From positions 434,001-498,000 of the forward strand of contig JAZKJV010000089.1 of the NCBI GenBank assembly GCA_037367405.1: DNA of 64,000 bases, written 5' to 3'. The translations under genes and the position numbers were made by a program. The notes under the pieces are model-generated. The model had not been told where the DNA came from and made no database searches. It saw only the letters and a program-made list of their open reading frames with translations. How positions within the stretch are numbered: position 1 is the stretch's first letter; each line of letters starts with the position of its first letter. Source of the stretch: Ottelia alismoides. Its lineage: Eukaryota; Streptophyta; Magnoliopsida; Alismatales; Hydrocharitaceae. Of the stretch, positions 1-11,029 are shown in pieces.

Positions 1-46
1 TCAATAAATAAATAAAGGTGAGTTGTGTCCCGGCAACGGTGCCATT
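1..46 (-). other. Start of element D interior with tRNA-Asp-like primer binding site
   Basis: Read on the minus strand, positions 44 to 29 give TGGCACCGTTGCCGGG. This matches the complement of the plant tRNA-Asp 3' end with one change (A for G at the fifth base), the usual primer of Athila-type Ty3/gypsy elements. It lies two bases past the LTR end at 47. The rest of the D interior would lie left of base 1, outside the window. Confidence 0.8.
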
Positions 47-2368
47 TGATGAACGTCAAATTTACCGCTTTAATAATCTAAAATTGTCGTAGTATAGGAG
101 ACAAATTTAGTTCAGCAAAAACCACACATGTTTGGATGTTGTGGAATTTTTTCACTTGGCAAGTCTACCAAGGTCGAACACAGGGACACAAGCTACTCTA
201 TCTATTTATTAAATTTCGATCAATTAAGATCAAGTGTAAATTATTTCTTGATTACAAGCCTTTATGCAGATGCAAGGGGTGCATTATGCAGCTTACAATG
301 CAATATATGATGCATGCATTTTTTGGTTGATTTTTTATGCAATTATAAAATGATGCGAGAGAGAAATGCAAAGATTAATTACAAGCAGAATAAAGGATTA
401 CAAAGATGCCCTAAAAAGACCACTCAAATAAACAACAGAATATGAATTGAAATTAGGGTCATTTTGGGCACAATATTAAGGACAATCATCAATTCAAGGC
501 GAGGACAAGTAGAGCAAGTTCATCATCTAACAAAAACATTCACTTCATTTAAAATGGTGGCAGATGAGGCACATGATGTAGATGAAGAAACAAGGATCAA
601 AACGACACTAAAATCATGCCATTTGGACCTACAATGCTCAAGTTATGAAGAAAACAATGCAAGGGCATAATTATAAATAAAATGCAAGAAATAAAAAATA
701 TACATATTACTAATAGGTCACTTAAGGGACCTAAATGTAAATATAAAAAACCGGCAGGGGTCCTTTATAATTTTTCCAATACGTACAGGGACCTTTTTGT
801 AATTATGAAAACTTGTGTGGGCCGCCTTATAAATTACTCAGGCACGCACGTGAGGCATGTGCCTGGGGACCAAAATGTAAATACTAGAAGTTTCAGGGCC
901 TTCTCAGTGAAATACCCAAACCCTCACGTGTAGGCTCGGGACTCCCAACTGGTTCGGGACACGTGGCGTCGTGTGCAGGCTCGGGAAGAGGTTCGGTGGA
1001 CCCGAAGCTGCTGGGTCAGATTGAGGCCCGGTTGTCTACGTGTCTTCATCATGGCCGTCCGATCCAGATAATCGGACGACACATGTATTGTCTTCTCCGC
1101 CGTAGGCCACCGGAGAAGGTGGGGCTCCGGCGACCTGCTGGTTGCTCTGCCGTGCTCCGTAGGATAGTCTGAAGATCGGGGAAGTTTGCTAGAGGTCTGG
1201 CGGAGGTCCTGGAGGTGTTGCGAAGCTCCGGAGCTGGTCGGAGATGACAGTCGATGAAGCTTCGCCGGAGAAGAAATGCGTGAAGGCGCTCTGATGCAAA
1301 CTCCGGCCAATCAAGGTTCCTGCATGTGTCAGTTTCTAACTGAAGCAAGTGCACGTGAGTGCGGGTGAGATGGAGTGAGATGGGAGTCGGGCGGAGGTGA
1401 AGAAGGTGGCGGCTCAGGGGAGTCCTCTACCGTGACGACGAAGGAGTTGGGTGGAGTGTGAGGGGGTTCTGGAGGAAGGAAATGGGTGCGCGAGAATGAG
1501 GGTGAACTTGCGGAGATGGTGTGATGATCAATGGAGGGTAGGTGATGGAAGTGATGCGATAATTAGGATAAAAAGGGAAGAAACGCGGTGGCAGGTACCT
1601 GGCCGGAGCCAGGCGATTGGCGAAGGAATTGGCTTGTGATCGAGCTCCATTGGAGCTCAGGGGTTGTCACCCAGCATGCCCGATCGTATACGGAGCTCAG
1701 AGGACACCGGAGGTGCCACGACATGGCCGGGAAGGCCATGGATCACATCTGAGAGTGGAGACCATCGTTGCCTCGACAAGGCTGCCCTCCGCTGTCACCG
1801 AAGGGCGGGGGAAGCTAGGAGGAACTCTTGCGAAGTAGTGGATGGCGGTGAAGTGCGGCGGAGGAGGGGTTTTATAGGAGGGGGGTTGCCGACGGTTATG
1901 TGGTGGGGGTGTTTGAATGATGGTTTAATGGTGGGAGAATAATGGAGGGGGTGTTATGGTGGTCGCACGAATATGGCGGGGGATCGAACTTTGTGGAGGA
2001 GACGTTATGGAGCAAAGAGAAGGTCGGTAGGTGGCGCGGAAATGGAAAGGGTGCGGCGATCATAACGCATGGAGGGGGAAGGTAACAGAGGTAGGAGATG
2101 ATTGGCGAGCCGTTGGATCTAGCGATCCAACAACCCATGTGCTTGCACGGTTGGAGGGTCATTATCAGATCAAGGATTTGATTGAGCGACTGAGGTTCAT
2201 GTGCGAAGGAGTGGATAATATTGGGAGATGGGGAAGATCTGTCGGAGGGAGAAAAAGAGGCGACGTGGATGAATGGGAGGTGTAGGATGAGACACGATCG
2301 GGCGGCTATGGGAACGGGGGCGACGTGGAGTGATGAGAGCCGTTGGATGATGGGAAAATCGGGCGGTT
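47..2368 (-). repeat. LTR of element D, U5-side part (minus strand)
   Basis: This is the larger piece of an LTR about 2.97 kb long; the remainder is at 14848-15495. On the plus strand the LTR begins with TG at 47, beside the primer site, and its other end at 15495 closes with CA. It has the same architecture as the LTRs of A, B and C: a GC-rich block (about 900-2360), a block of G-box motifs (CACGTG near 849, 928 and 960) and a more AT-rich end. Short ORFs here, such as 924-1310 and 1896-2381 on the minus strand, resemble no known protein and are treated as chance. Element A interrupts this LTR after 2368. D is Athila-like by its LTR and primer site only, since none of its genes is visible. 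Confidence 0.8.
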
Positions 2369-3904
2369 GATGAATCCACATTTCATCATCTTTATTCTAT
2401 CATTTTGACCTCAAAAACCCTGGCAAATGCATGTAAATACCCTTAATTCATACATTTTAGCATCCATGCATGTGTGTATAAATAGTGTATAAAATATAGT
2501 TTTTACGGCCAGAATTATAGAATAAAGAAAAGAAAAGAAAAAGAATAAAATATTGTAAATATTTTATGACCCGAAACCCCGAGACCTAGGCATGTCAATG
2601 AATAGGTCGACAAGGAATAAAGTAGGGGGAGATAAGGGCCACAATACCAAGAAAATTCCCTTTCATTTTGTTCATTCTTTATTCATTTTGGGACCTATTT
2701 TTGGTTCCACTTTTTATAGTCCAAATAAAGAAACTTTATACATGAAAGTTGTAGATAGTTAAATAAAGAAAAATACAAAATTAATTTCACTCAAAAATAA
2801 TGTACAGATAAAAAGATATGACCTGAATAAGAATCCAAAATACCAACTTCCTAGACCTGTATCTCTCAAATAAAAGCTCGAAACGCATCAAAATCACCTT
2901 TAATTGTAAATAATCTATTTAATGAAGGTGGTTTCGCATTTGGCGGAGCTATGGTTTGAAAGTTGAGTTTTGGAACCCTATTGTATACTTGTACAGATTA
3001 AAATATTTATTTTATTATTTATTCATTATTTTCATTATTTTATATTTTTATAATTTTGTAAACATTATTTATAATGTATATTGCATTAAAATCAGAATAA
3101 AAACCTAAAGGAAATTTAAAAATAAAATACTTGTATAAATAACATACCTAGGTATAATACCTATACATATACATCTGGAATTAATACTTATATTTTATTA
3201 AGTGCACAAAATACATCAAAAAAATCAAATAAAAATATATTTAAGTGTATAATAATATTTTATAAATTTATAAAAAAATAAAAAAATAAATATACAAAAT
3301 AAAAATAAAATATTAAAATATATAGAAGAATATACCTATATAGGACATAAAAGATAACTTGTAATTCTATACCTCATAAAAATAAATAAAAATCACCATA
3401 AAATTCTTTATAAAATAAGAAATATTTTGTATTTTATAACCTAAAATTAATAAATTCATTTACTATTTTATTTCAAATTTTAAAATAATTTTGACCAACA
3501 ATTTTCAGATTGGTCCACATGGATTAACCAACGCTGGTCGTTGGTTGACCTCGGTCAACTCCCTGATCGAGGCCTGCCAGCTTCTGACTCCCAAGATTTT
3601 TGCCCGATTTCGTGCATTTTTCAAGCCAAGTCCCTGCGTCTTCCGGCTTCGACCTCTTCTTGGAAATTCTTCCCCGATCACCACTGAGCCACGCCATGCT
3701 CCGGATCACGCCATATCTTCATCATGCGCGTGTGCTCTTGCTCCCAAAATCACGTCACCGTTACCTGTACATAAGGACCCGCCATCTTCAAGCTCCGCTT
3801 TGAACCCCTTCGGACCGAAATTTGCCCCTCCCTTCGAGTGCCCAAGCGAGCTAGAGTGACAAGCTATCTCTAGGGCCCGTTGGCGAGTCGCAGCGTGGAC
3901 CAGG

Positions 3905-4707
3905 GTGGTCTCCATCACCTCCGGCATACCTCGCCGTCGAGGTTTCCTCCTCTGGTCTCCGACCATCGAGGTATACCCCTTTTCCCCTTCCTTTTTGCTT
4001 CTTTTTATTCCCTGTAGTTCTAGGATCATTTCCCCCCTTAGATCTTCGAGTTCCGTTCACTTAATCGCCCAATCGCACCCCCTCGCCGGAGCGCACCTCC
4101 GGCCGAGAATCCAAGACGCCTCTCCACCTTCATCCGACCACCTTTGCACCTCCGCGGGGTCCAGGAAGTTTGCCCTGGACCCTCTTACCCCTTTTTGCAG
4201 GTCAAAGCGCATTCAAAGCACCTGGGGACCATTTTGCGTACTTCGTCGGAGATACCTGGAGCTCCAAGCTCCGCCGCCTTCGCGCCAGCACCACAACGCT
4301 CCTCCAACGAACCTGGTTCCTCCAGCACCCAGCCTGACCTCCCAGGAGCACCCCGACCATTTTGCATGCTTCCAGACTGCCGGAGACCCAAGATCGAGCT
4401 CGGGGAAGTTCGCCTCGCTGGCGTTCTTCCCTGTTCTTCCACCTCGCTTCTCCGTCGTCCGATCATAGGCCCACTCCAATTCGATCAGCAGCTGTCCGAT
4501 CTAGGCCTATGTCGACCGTCGATCTCCTCGCCAGATCTGATCCGGGCCGCTCATTGCCGAACCGTCATCGCGCGTTGTGTGCGCGCCACGTGGATAAGTA
4601 AGCGGCTCTCCGCCGTTCGATCGCGCACATATTGGGTATTTTGCACTTTCGACCCAGCCATTTTGTACATTTTATTTTTAGTCCTTAAACTTTCAGGTGT
4701 AGTTTAA
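3905..4707 (+). other. GC-rich LTR block with overlapping open frames, probably non-coding
   Basis: Two plus-strand frames of 187 codons each overlap here (3905-4468 and 4144-4707). They would encode proteins rich in proline, serine and arginine with no recognisable domain. The 3' LTR keeps one of these frames open as 152 codons (12921-13379). The block lies inside the LTR, and GC-rich DNA with few stops yields such frames by chance. Similar GC-rich blocks occur in the LTRs of B (27415-28380), C (25850-26330) and D (900-2360), which suggests a shared promoter or leader role. I do not call a gene. Confidence 0.35.
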
Positions 4708-5115
4708 ATATTTCTATAATATTTGCATTTAGGCCCCCATACTTTCATTATTTGTATTTAGGTCCAATCCACGTCACCGCACGTGACCCTTGCACGTGGG
4801 GTGGTGGGTATTTTGCAGTGGACCTCCTAGGGTTTGTTTATTTATGTTCAGTCCAGAAACTTTTCATTTAAGTTGTAATATTTTGGTAAAATTGCATGTT
4901 TGCCCCTAGAGTGTTGTAAAATTGCAAAAATACCCCTGCCAGGTCACGTGCCTAGCGCGCGTGAGTTTGGCAATTTTGCAGGGAACCCCCTCCGAGTTAG
5001 GGTATTTATATTTAGTCCAGAAAGTTGAGTTTAACGTTATATAATTTTAGAAAAATTGCAAGTGGGCCCTTGAACTTTTGTGTATTTACATTTATGCCCT
5101 TGCTAGTACAATATT
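4660..5115 (+). repeat. Degenerate G-box repeat modules in the A LTR
   Basis: Several loosely repeated units of about 80-120 bp each combine a phrase of the form TTTAGTCC or TTTAGGTCC, a stretch such as AAACTTTCA, TTTTGTAAAATTGCA, and in some units a CACGTG or CACGTGA core (near 4786, 4794 and 4945). The 3' LTR has the same set near 13330-13780, and related modules occur in B (28380-28760 and 53430-53830) and in D (700-960, inverted). CACGTG is the plant G-box, bound by bZIP and bHLH factors, so a regulatory role is plausible but not shown. Confidence 0.5.
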
Positions 5116-5149
5116 TTTGCTTGGAAGTTTGCATTTATTTCATGCATCA

Positions 5150-5910
5150 TTTTAACTCGAAAAATTACCAAAAAATAACATAAGCTTCTGTTGCATTATA
5201 GTTTAATGCCATATTTTTATTTCGTATTTTTATTGCATTCCATATTTATAAAAAAATAAAAAACAAGCATTTTTGTTACTGTTTGCATTAAAAAATACCA
5301 AAAAATATTAAAACCCTCTGAAAAATTCTAAAAAATTACATTTTGTGTACTTTAGTGTGTTTTAGCTTCTATCCAAAAAGCATTAAAAATTTCAAAAGAA
5401 AACCCATAAAAATGGTAAAACCCCAAAAATCTTCATAAAAACATTAAAAATTCCAGAAAATCCTAAAAATATAATCTTTGTCTCGGAATTTTCCTTATTT
5501 TATTATCTTTTTTTAAAATTAATTTGGAGAATTTCTGTGACTGTTTGATATTTTATTTCTCCATTTTGGTTTCATCTTTTTATTTTATTCCCTGCTTTCA
5601 GTATTTTAGTCTTTAAAAATACCAAAAAAATTAGGAAAAATCTATAAAAATCACAAAAACATTAGAAAAATATAAAAAGCCTAAAAATATATCATTTTCT
5701 GATTTTTGCCTATTTTTACCCATTTTATAAATATCTTATCTCCCTCTTTTCCTATATTGTTTATATACTTCATTTTATCTTTTATTGAAAAAGAAAATAT
5801 AAAAAAATATAAAATATAAAAAGAAAATATAAAATTAGAAAATTAGAAATCAAAATACAAAAATATAAATTTAAAAAATAAAAATTAAAACCCACCAAAA
5901 ATAGCACTTG
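5150..5910 (+). other. A-tract-rich U5-side segment
   Basis: There are dozens of runs of four to six A, often spaced about 10-12 bases apart, for example between 5380 and 5480. The same texture recurs in the A 3' LTR (13800-14560), in both B LTRs (28860-29470 and 53890-54510) and in inverse orientation in the C LTRs (24760-25330 and 62850-63450). Such spacing is typical of intrinsically curved DNA. No coding potential is seen. Confidence 0.5.
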
Positions 5911-6174
5911 TTGGCATTTGACCACTTTCACATTTTTTAGCACTATTGCCTTGTCTATCCTGCTTGCTCCCTGAGTTCGACACTCTACACATACTTGCAC
6001 CTATATACACTTATTGTAGAGTTATAATAAATTCTAACTCTACATTTGCTTCTCATTGCTTGATTGATATTGTGGGTTAATTGTTGATTAAGTCCGGATT
6101 TCGTGTGGCTGATTCAGCGACGGAGTTCCCGCCTTGTGTGGAACTTAAGACCACTGGTTTTTGGGTTTATAAAA

Positions 6175-6192
6175 TTGTGCCGTTGCCGGGGA
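6175..6192 (+). other. Primer binding site of element A (tRNA-Asp-like)
   Basis: TTGTGCCGTTGCCGGGGA differs from the expected complement of the tRNA-Asp 3' end at two positions. It lies two bases after the 5' LTR end and is followed by GCAACAACGCTTAG, which has a diverged counterpart in C (GCAACAACACTTAG). Confidence 0.85.
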
Positions 6193-7426
6193 GCAACAAC
6201 GCTTAGTTCAGATCTTTGTTTGTGCTTGTGATTGTTTGTCTATTTTTGCGACTTTTATTTTTGCTTATTTTATTTTCCTTATTTTTGATATATCTGTTGA
6301 GCAGTCTAACCTCCTTTTTTGTTGATTTCGTGTGAGGTACCGCGGATCGAGGGAGGCGCTCCACCCTAGGCGCCTGGGCACCCACGTGAAGCCGGCATCT
6401 GCCATCCTAGCACCGAAGGAGACGTAGAGAGAATTTTGAAGACCGAGCTCCACCTTAGTTGTTGCATTTATTTTCTATATTTATTTTGTAATTTTAAGTG
6501 AGAGAGAGAGAGAGACTTTAATTTGTAATAATACAAGTACTCAGGACTTGGACACTCGGGCCTAATTTCCAAGTGATTGTTCACTTGGAGGCTCACCGCG
6601 GTTTTCTCGCGTTTTCCTTCGCATTTTTTTATTTGTTTTCCGGTTTTGTTTTCTTTCTTTTGTGTGATTGAGCCCTTAGTTGTAGGAGTTGCTTGTCGAT
6701 AGTATTAGGTCCAAACACATTAATTACCTTTGCATGTGCCTATAGTGCGTGTTGGATCCAGTCAAATTTTGAAACTGTGCTTCACGCTAAAAGCAGCTTC
6801 TCATCTTAGGACGATTTCATCGGTTGCATCTGCATATAGATAGGTTTCAATTCTGCTGAGCATCCTTGCATGTAGAGTGCTGGAGGCAAGGTGAGCATTT
6901 ACGCTTTAGCATTCATCATTGTTTTTCGCTTGCATTGCTTTCCTGCTCCTCTACCTCTGATTTTGATCACCTAGGTGCTTAAAGGAATCGATTACTCGTT
7001 AGGAGCGTGCATTTCTTATTAAAAATCCAAAAAAGTGATAACAAATAAAATTGGGACTGCTAATATTACTTGACCCTAAAAAAAGATCAAAAAGAAAAAT
7101 ATTGTCTTGGGGCGAGTAATCCCCTCATTGTCTTCGTTTTACATTGCTCGCGCACACACTAAGGTTAGTGCCCAAATCCCATTCAACCCCTAAGTGTTTG
7201 CACAACTTTTTGAATTCTCACCTAACTCTAAAACATATAAGATAACAAAACCGCTCTTTGCGGTCTCTATCGAGTTGAGTAGGTGAATTGAGGGTTTGTA
7301 TTGTGTGAGTTTACTTGTGATTGTTCGTGTGTATTCTAGATCTCCCCTGCGCATTTGTGCCTTTTTCTCACCTTCTCTTGACTTGACATTCGTGCTCTCC
7401 CAAATCAGTTTCCTTTTGTTTGCGAG
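6193..7426 (+). other. Untranslated leader of element A
   Basis: There is no coding sequence in 1.2 kb. Segments recur in the leaders of C (60953-62552, inverted) and in part of B (29744-31460): a GA run at 6501-6514 (also in C), a block around 6870 (CTTGCATGTAGAGTGCTGGAG), a block around 7050 with a phrase like AAATTGGGA followed by TTGACCCTAAA, and GTTGAGTAGGTGAATT at 7274-7289. Conservation between autonomous and non-autonomous elements suggests cis-acting functions such as packaging or splicing. Confidence 0.65.
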
Positions 7427-9442
7427 ATGGACCCCTAGAGCGTATTTTATCCCAACTTTGCAGATCCCTCGTTCACTCCAGTCAGTCCACCTCCCTTTCA
7501 TCAGGAGGACCCTCCTCCTATTTTTTCTGATTTTTGTACATACCCGCCTCAGCCACAGTATCAGGATTTGGATTTCTACCCACCTCTACCCTCACATGTA
7601 TATTATCCACCTCCACCTGTATATTATCCACCTCCACCTTCGCATCCACCTGAGACTGACCTATTGGAGTCACCTACCTCGATCTCCATGAGTGTTGTCT
7701 TGAACCGGATGATAGAGCACATTAATTCAATGAATGATGATCTTGCTATCTTGAGGAAAAACCAGATTAATGCTCCATTCGTCGAGGTTATAGATTTCCT
7801 TGTGGGTGATCATGGGAGCTTGCAATCACCAAAAATACAAAAAATAAAAAAATTTAAAAATCCAAAAAGAGTTCGGGAGACACGTGATCGATTCATATTT
7901 TGAGGAGGGGGCCCACTGGCCATATCATTTGACCACACGGCCTTTCACACCCTATCCCACCTTTGACCCCGAGGATGCCGCTGTACAGACTGCTCTTGGC
8001 ATGCCTCATGTATATGCTGATTCTGACTTCCTCCCTTGTATGGAGGAGGTCCAAAAATTCAAAAAATGTTGTCTGAACCCGAAATGGTGGCCACTATTCA
8101 TGAGATTATACGTGCCCCACTTCAGCAGGCCATGACTGATTTATCTGCTCCTCTTCCCAAGAAGAGAAAGCAGAGGAGCAGATCTGAGCGTCATATCTTG
8201 ACCATGCCACTGCCCACGCCATCACACACCGTCCCATGCCTAGAAAGAAGAACACAACTTCCCCTTTCATCACCTATACCATCTCTGACCATACCTGTGA
8301 TCACACTCTCCTGGGCGGTGGTGCTTCGATTAGCATATTACCCTTCTCGCTGGTACAGTCTCTTCATTTAGGGCCTCTCAAAAAAATGAGGATGATCGTT
8401 CAGTTTGCTGATGGATCTATCAAAAGACTGAAGGGTATCCTTGAAAACGCCGTCATTTTGATTCAGGACACAAGCTACAATGTTGATTTTGTCGTATTGC
8501 CCATGGAGACCTCCACAGGGGAGCCCTGTCCAATCATCCTGGGGCGACCATTCCTCGCCTCTGCGAGGGTCGTTATTGACTATGGATCAGGAGAGATTCG
8601 CTTTTGTCCTGTTGATGAGAGCAAAGTGACCACCACCGCATCCACTACCGAGCAGAGACCTGCACCTGATGCACCTTCACCGATTCTAGTTGACTCTGAG
8701 GCCTATGACCGATGTGATGATATTAGAGATGTTTGCCTACTGACCGCTGATGAGACCCGAGGAATCCTCCGAAAGTGGGAAGACTCAAAAAGCATGGACC
8801 TCGAAGTTTCCTCCTTCTAGTGTGTGGCGAGGTGTTGATGAAATCCGTGAGATTTACGTGCTTGATACCATAGAGTGGAGGGTAGACACTAAGACTAGAC
8901 AGAACAGACCTGGTTTGGCTACTTCCACTGATAAGTCCGTTCCTGGTCACTCAAAAGTGATGATGATTGAGGCCAGTTATGATCTTAGCGTTTATTTTCA
9001 GAAATTCAGGCCTTTTGATGGAAAAGATGATCCGGGTGAGACCCTTGAGGACGAACAGAGTTCGACTTCTTCCACTGATGATTTCGTTCCTTTTGGTTTT
9101 GACCTGGACGACACCTTGCAGGACGACTCCGATTACACTTCTTCCGATGATGATGAGTTTGTCCCATTCCATTTTGATATCAGCGAGACCCCCAAGGCCA
9201 GACCTAGTTGTAATTCTTCCACTCGCCCGTCTGCACCTTCTCACCATAGGACCACCAAGGGCGAACCTAGCCATACTACTTCCATTGACCAGTTCGTGCC
9301 TTTTCGATTTGACTCCACTGAGGGCCTTCACTCTGTCGACCCTGATCGGCTTCCATCCATTGTCGACCCTGATGTCTACCTGCACCACACTAGATCTATC
9401 CCTCAGCGGTCCTGCAAGAAGGTTCGCTTTCTACCTTCTTGA
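7427..9442 (+). pseudogene. Degenerate gag-protease-like ORF of element A
   Basis: The frame starts at ATG 7427, which begins MDP and is hit by TAG at 7436 where the C copy has tryptophan. A proline-rich section follows with a tandem 21-bp duplication (YYPPPP units, 7597-7640), then a section with a basic PKKRKQ stretch, then a retropepsin-like domain (about 8260-8640) with the flap-side signature IILGRPFLASARVVID. The C-terminal 230 codons (8750-9442) are acidic and repeat D-x-F-V-P-F-x-F-D three times. The reading frame changes at about 7885, 8050-8130, 8240-8370 and 8750-8820, so the gene is dead. The active-site triplet reads GGGAS (8314-8322) where C has DGGAS, so the catalytic aspartate codon has become glycine. 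No capsid, reverse transcriptase, RNase H or integrase domain follows. The protease resembles that of Athila; the flanking parts are not assignable. Confidence 0.8.
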
Positions 9443-11010
9443 TCATGTGTACATCCATCTCTGTTGTACATCCGCTTTCGTTCATCTCTGTCTCCCTCCA
9501 CCGTATTGCTCATCCACCCATTCTCGTGTTTGCCTTGCATAGGACGTACTTTGTCCTAAGTATAGGGGGTGGACGAGCCGAGTGTTCATTCGTCATTCCA
9601 TTTCATCACTCCTGAGTGGTGTGTATAAACTCACGATCTCTTCTTTCACTTTCACCTCTTTCTTCTTTTCTTCTTTTCTTCTTTTCCTTTTCTGTCTTCC
9701 TTATCTACCGAAAAAGTGTCACCCTTTGTAGACAATCTTCTATACTTAGGACGTACTTAACATTTGAAAAAGCTCTTGAAAAACACAAAAAAGATGCATA
9801 CGCATCATCTTTTCGAAAATCCATAAAAAGTTCAAAATCTTGAAAATTGCATCACAAAAATATTTTCTGCATTCTGCATCGCATTTGCATAGCATGAGCA
9901 TTTTTAGGATTGAGTTTGATAGATGAAAAAGTCTAAATAAAATCCGGAGATTGGAGCTTGATTGGACCTTAAAATCTACCTACTAACAAGAACCTTATAT
10001 GAACTAGGTTTGAGGTACTTCAGGTCTAGTTAACTTAATTCTTTGAGGATCACGAGACTTGGTTCAATGGATTCTTGACTGCCTAAGTAGAGTATTTCGG
10101 AACACATGCACGACTCTTGTTGATAATGACCTAACTTGGACACCTGCACCTTTCACATGGCTCAACTCAGTTGGAGTGGTGAGGGGATTGGATTTGCCGG
10201 TATGAGATGCACACAAGTGGAAACACTTGTCCTCCTCTAGAGAGGGAAGTGCACCCCAACCTGTCCAGTAATGAGGAAGTCTAAAGACAGGAGAGTGTGA
10301 GTTGCGATAAAGCTTCAAAAGAGGGATAGTCTACTGTTTCAAGAGGAAAAATTCCTTATGTAAATGCTGCTGTGAATAGTATTTAAAAAAAATGGACAGG
10401 CCTGTGCAAAAATAAAATGCCTGCAGTATATGAATATGTTGTATAGCCAATAAGCAAGCTTGAGTTCCAAAGTCATATCATGTAAGCCTATAGCTGGATG
10501 ACTTGACTGCACTGGTCTTGCATCCTAGGATATGTAGCTACACTAGCTACTGTCCATTCTTCTCTTCACCCCTCCTCTTGAGCTGGTTGCCACTTGAACT
10601 TAGAAGGGAATACCCCGCTCCTCGAGGAAGGAGTTATTGGATTGGGGAATCATTGGGTTGTCATACTGGAGAAGTCAGTTTCTTTGCCATTCTAGTTGGG
10701 AGAACCACTATCACTTACATTGTACGAGTCAGATTCATAGTCGTAAGGGTTTGCGTATGAGTTGAGATATTTCTGACCTGGCTATTGAGGAGACTTGAGC
10801 AGAGTTTTGGGATTATCAGAGCTGTTGGATTTCAAATCTGGTTCTCATTAAGGTTCCGCCCACACTAAAATTTCTAAGGTCCGACTTAAGCTCCAAACTT
10901 TGATTTTGTGAAGACAAGTTTGATAATTAAACTAAATCCAATTTCTTTTTCTTCTTTTCTTTGTTTTTCTTTTCTGCACTTATTGCATAAGTGTTTGCTA
11001 GGGACTAGCA
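9443..11010 (+). other. 3' untranslated region of element A
   Basis: There is no supported gene; the small ORFs at 9616-9843, 10064-10318 and 10503-10760 are chance. The region aligns by eye with the 3' regions of B (49359-51443) and C (56400-59046). Landmarks are a 37-nt block at 10593-10629 identical in all three, a 28-nt block at 10309-10336 identical to B and differing by one base in C, and GTGTTTGCTAGGGACTAGCA just before the polypurine tract. A has one partial hairpin-plus-G-run (9538-9573) and the start of another (about 9732). C has six such units, so A seems to have lost several. Confidence 0.75.
9538..9573 (+). other. Partial hairpin with G-run (PPT-like unit) in element A
   Basis: GCATAGGACGTACTTTGTCC is followed directly by TAAGTATAGGGGGTGG. 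The right arm CCTAAGTATA and the G-run are intact and the left arm is decayed. The C counterpart at about 58924-58958 (minus strand) keeps more of both arms. Confidence 0.55.
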
Positions 11011-11029
11011 AAGGCAAAGTATAGGTGGA
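11011..11029 (+). other. Polypurine tract of element A
   Basis: AAGGCAAAGTATAGGTGGA lies directly before the TG of the 3' LTR, where the primer for plus-strand DNA synthesis is expected. In C and B the same position has a longer G-run (TATAGGGGGA and TATAGGGGGG), so the A tract appears eroded. Confidence 0.7.

Larger units (their letters stand above)
2369..6172 (+). repeat. 5' LTR of element A (3.8 kb)
   Basis: It starts TGATGAA and matches the 3' LTR at 11030-14842 over its whole length. The terminal CA seen in the 3' copy (14841-14842) is AA here. A TATA-like tataaatag lies at 2477-2485. In order it contains an AT-rich part (about 2400-3490), a GC-rich part (3500-4620), G-box modules (4660-5115) and an A-tract-rich part (5150-5900). 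I did not compute the identity of the two LTRs, but many scattered substitutions and small indels show that the insertion is not recent. Confidence 0.92.

Noticed and set aside
29..44. A tRNA-Asp gene at the left edge
   Set aside because: Only the 3' end is matched, with no anticodon or T arm; position beside an LTR end makes it a primer binding site.
924..2381. Minus-strand ORFs of up to 161 codons in the GC-rich part of the D LTR
   Set aside because: They overlap other frames, lie inside an LTR, show no recognisable domain and look like chance open frames in GC-rich DNA.
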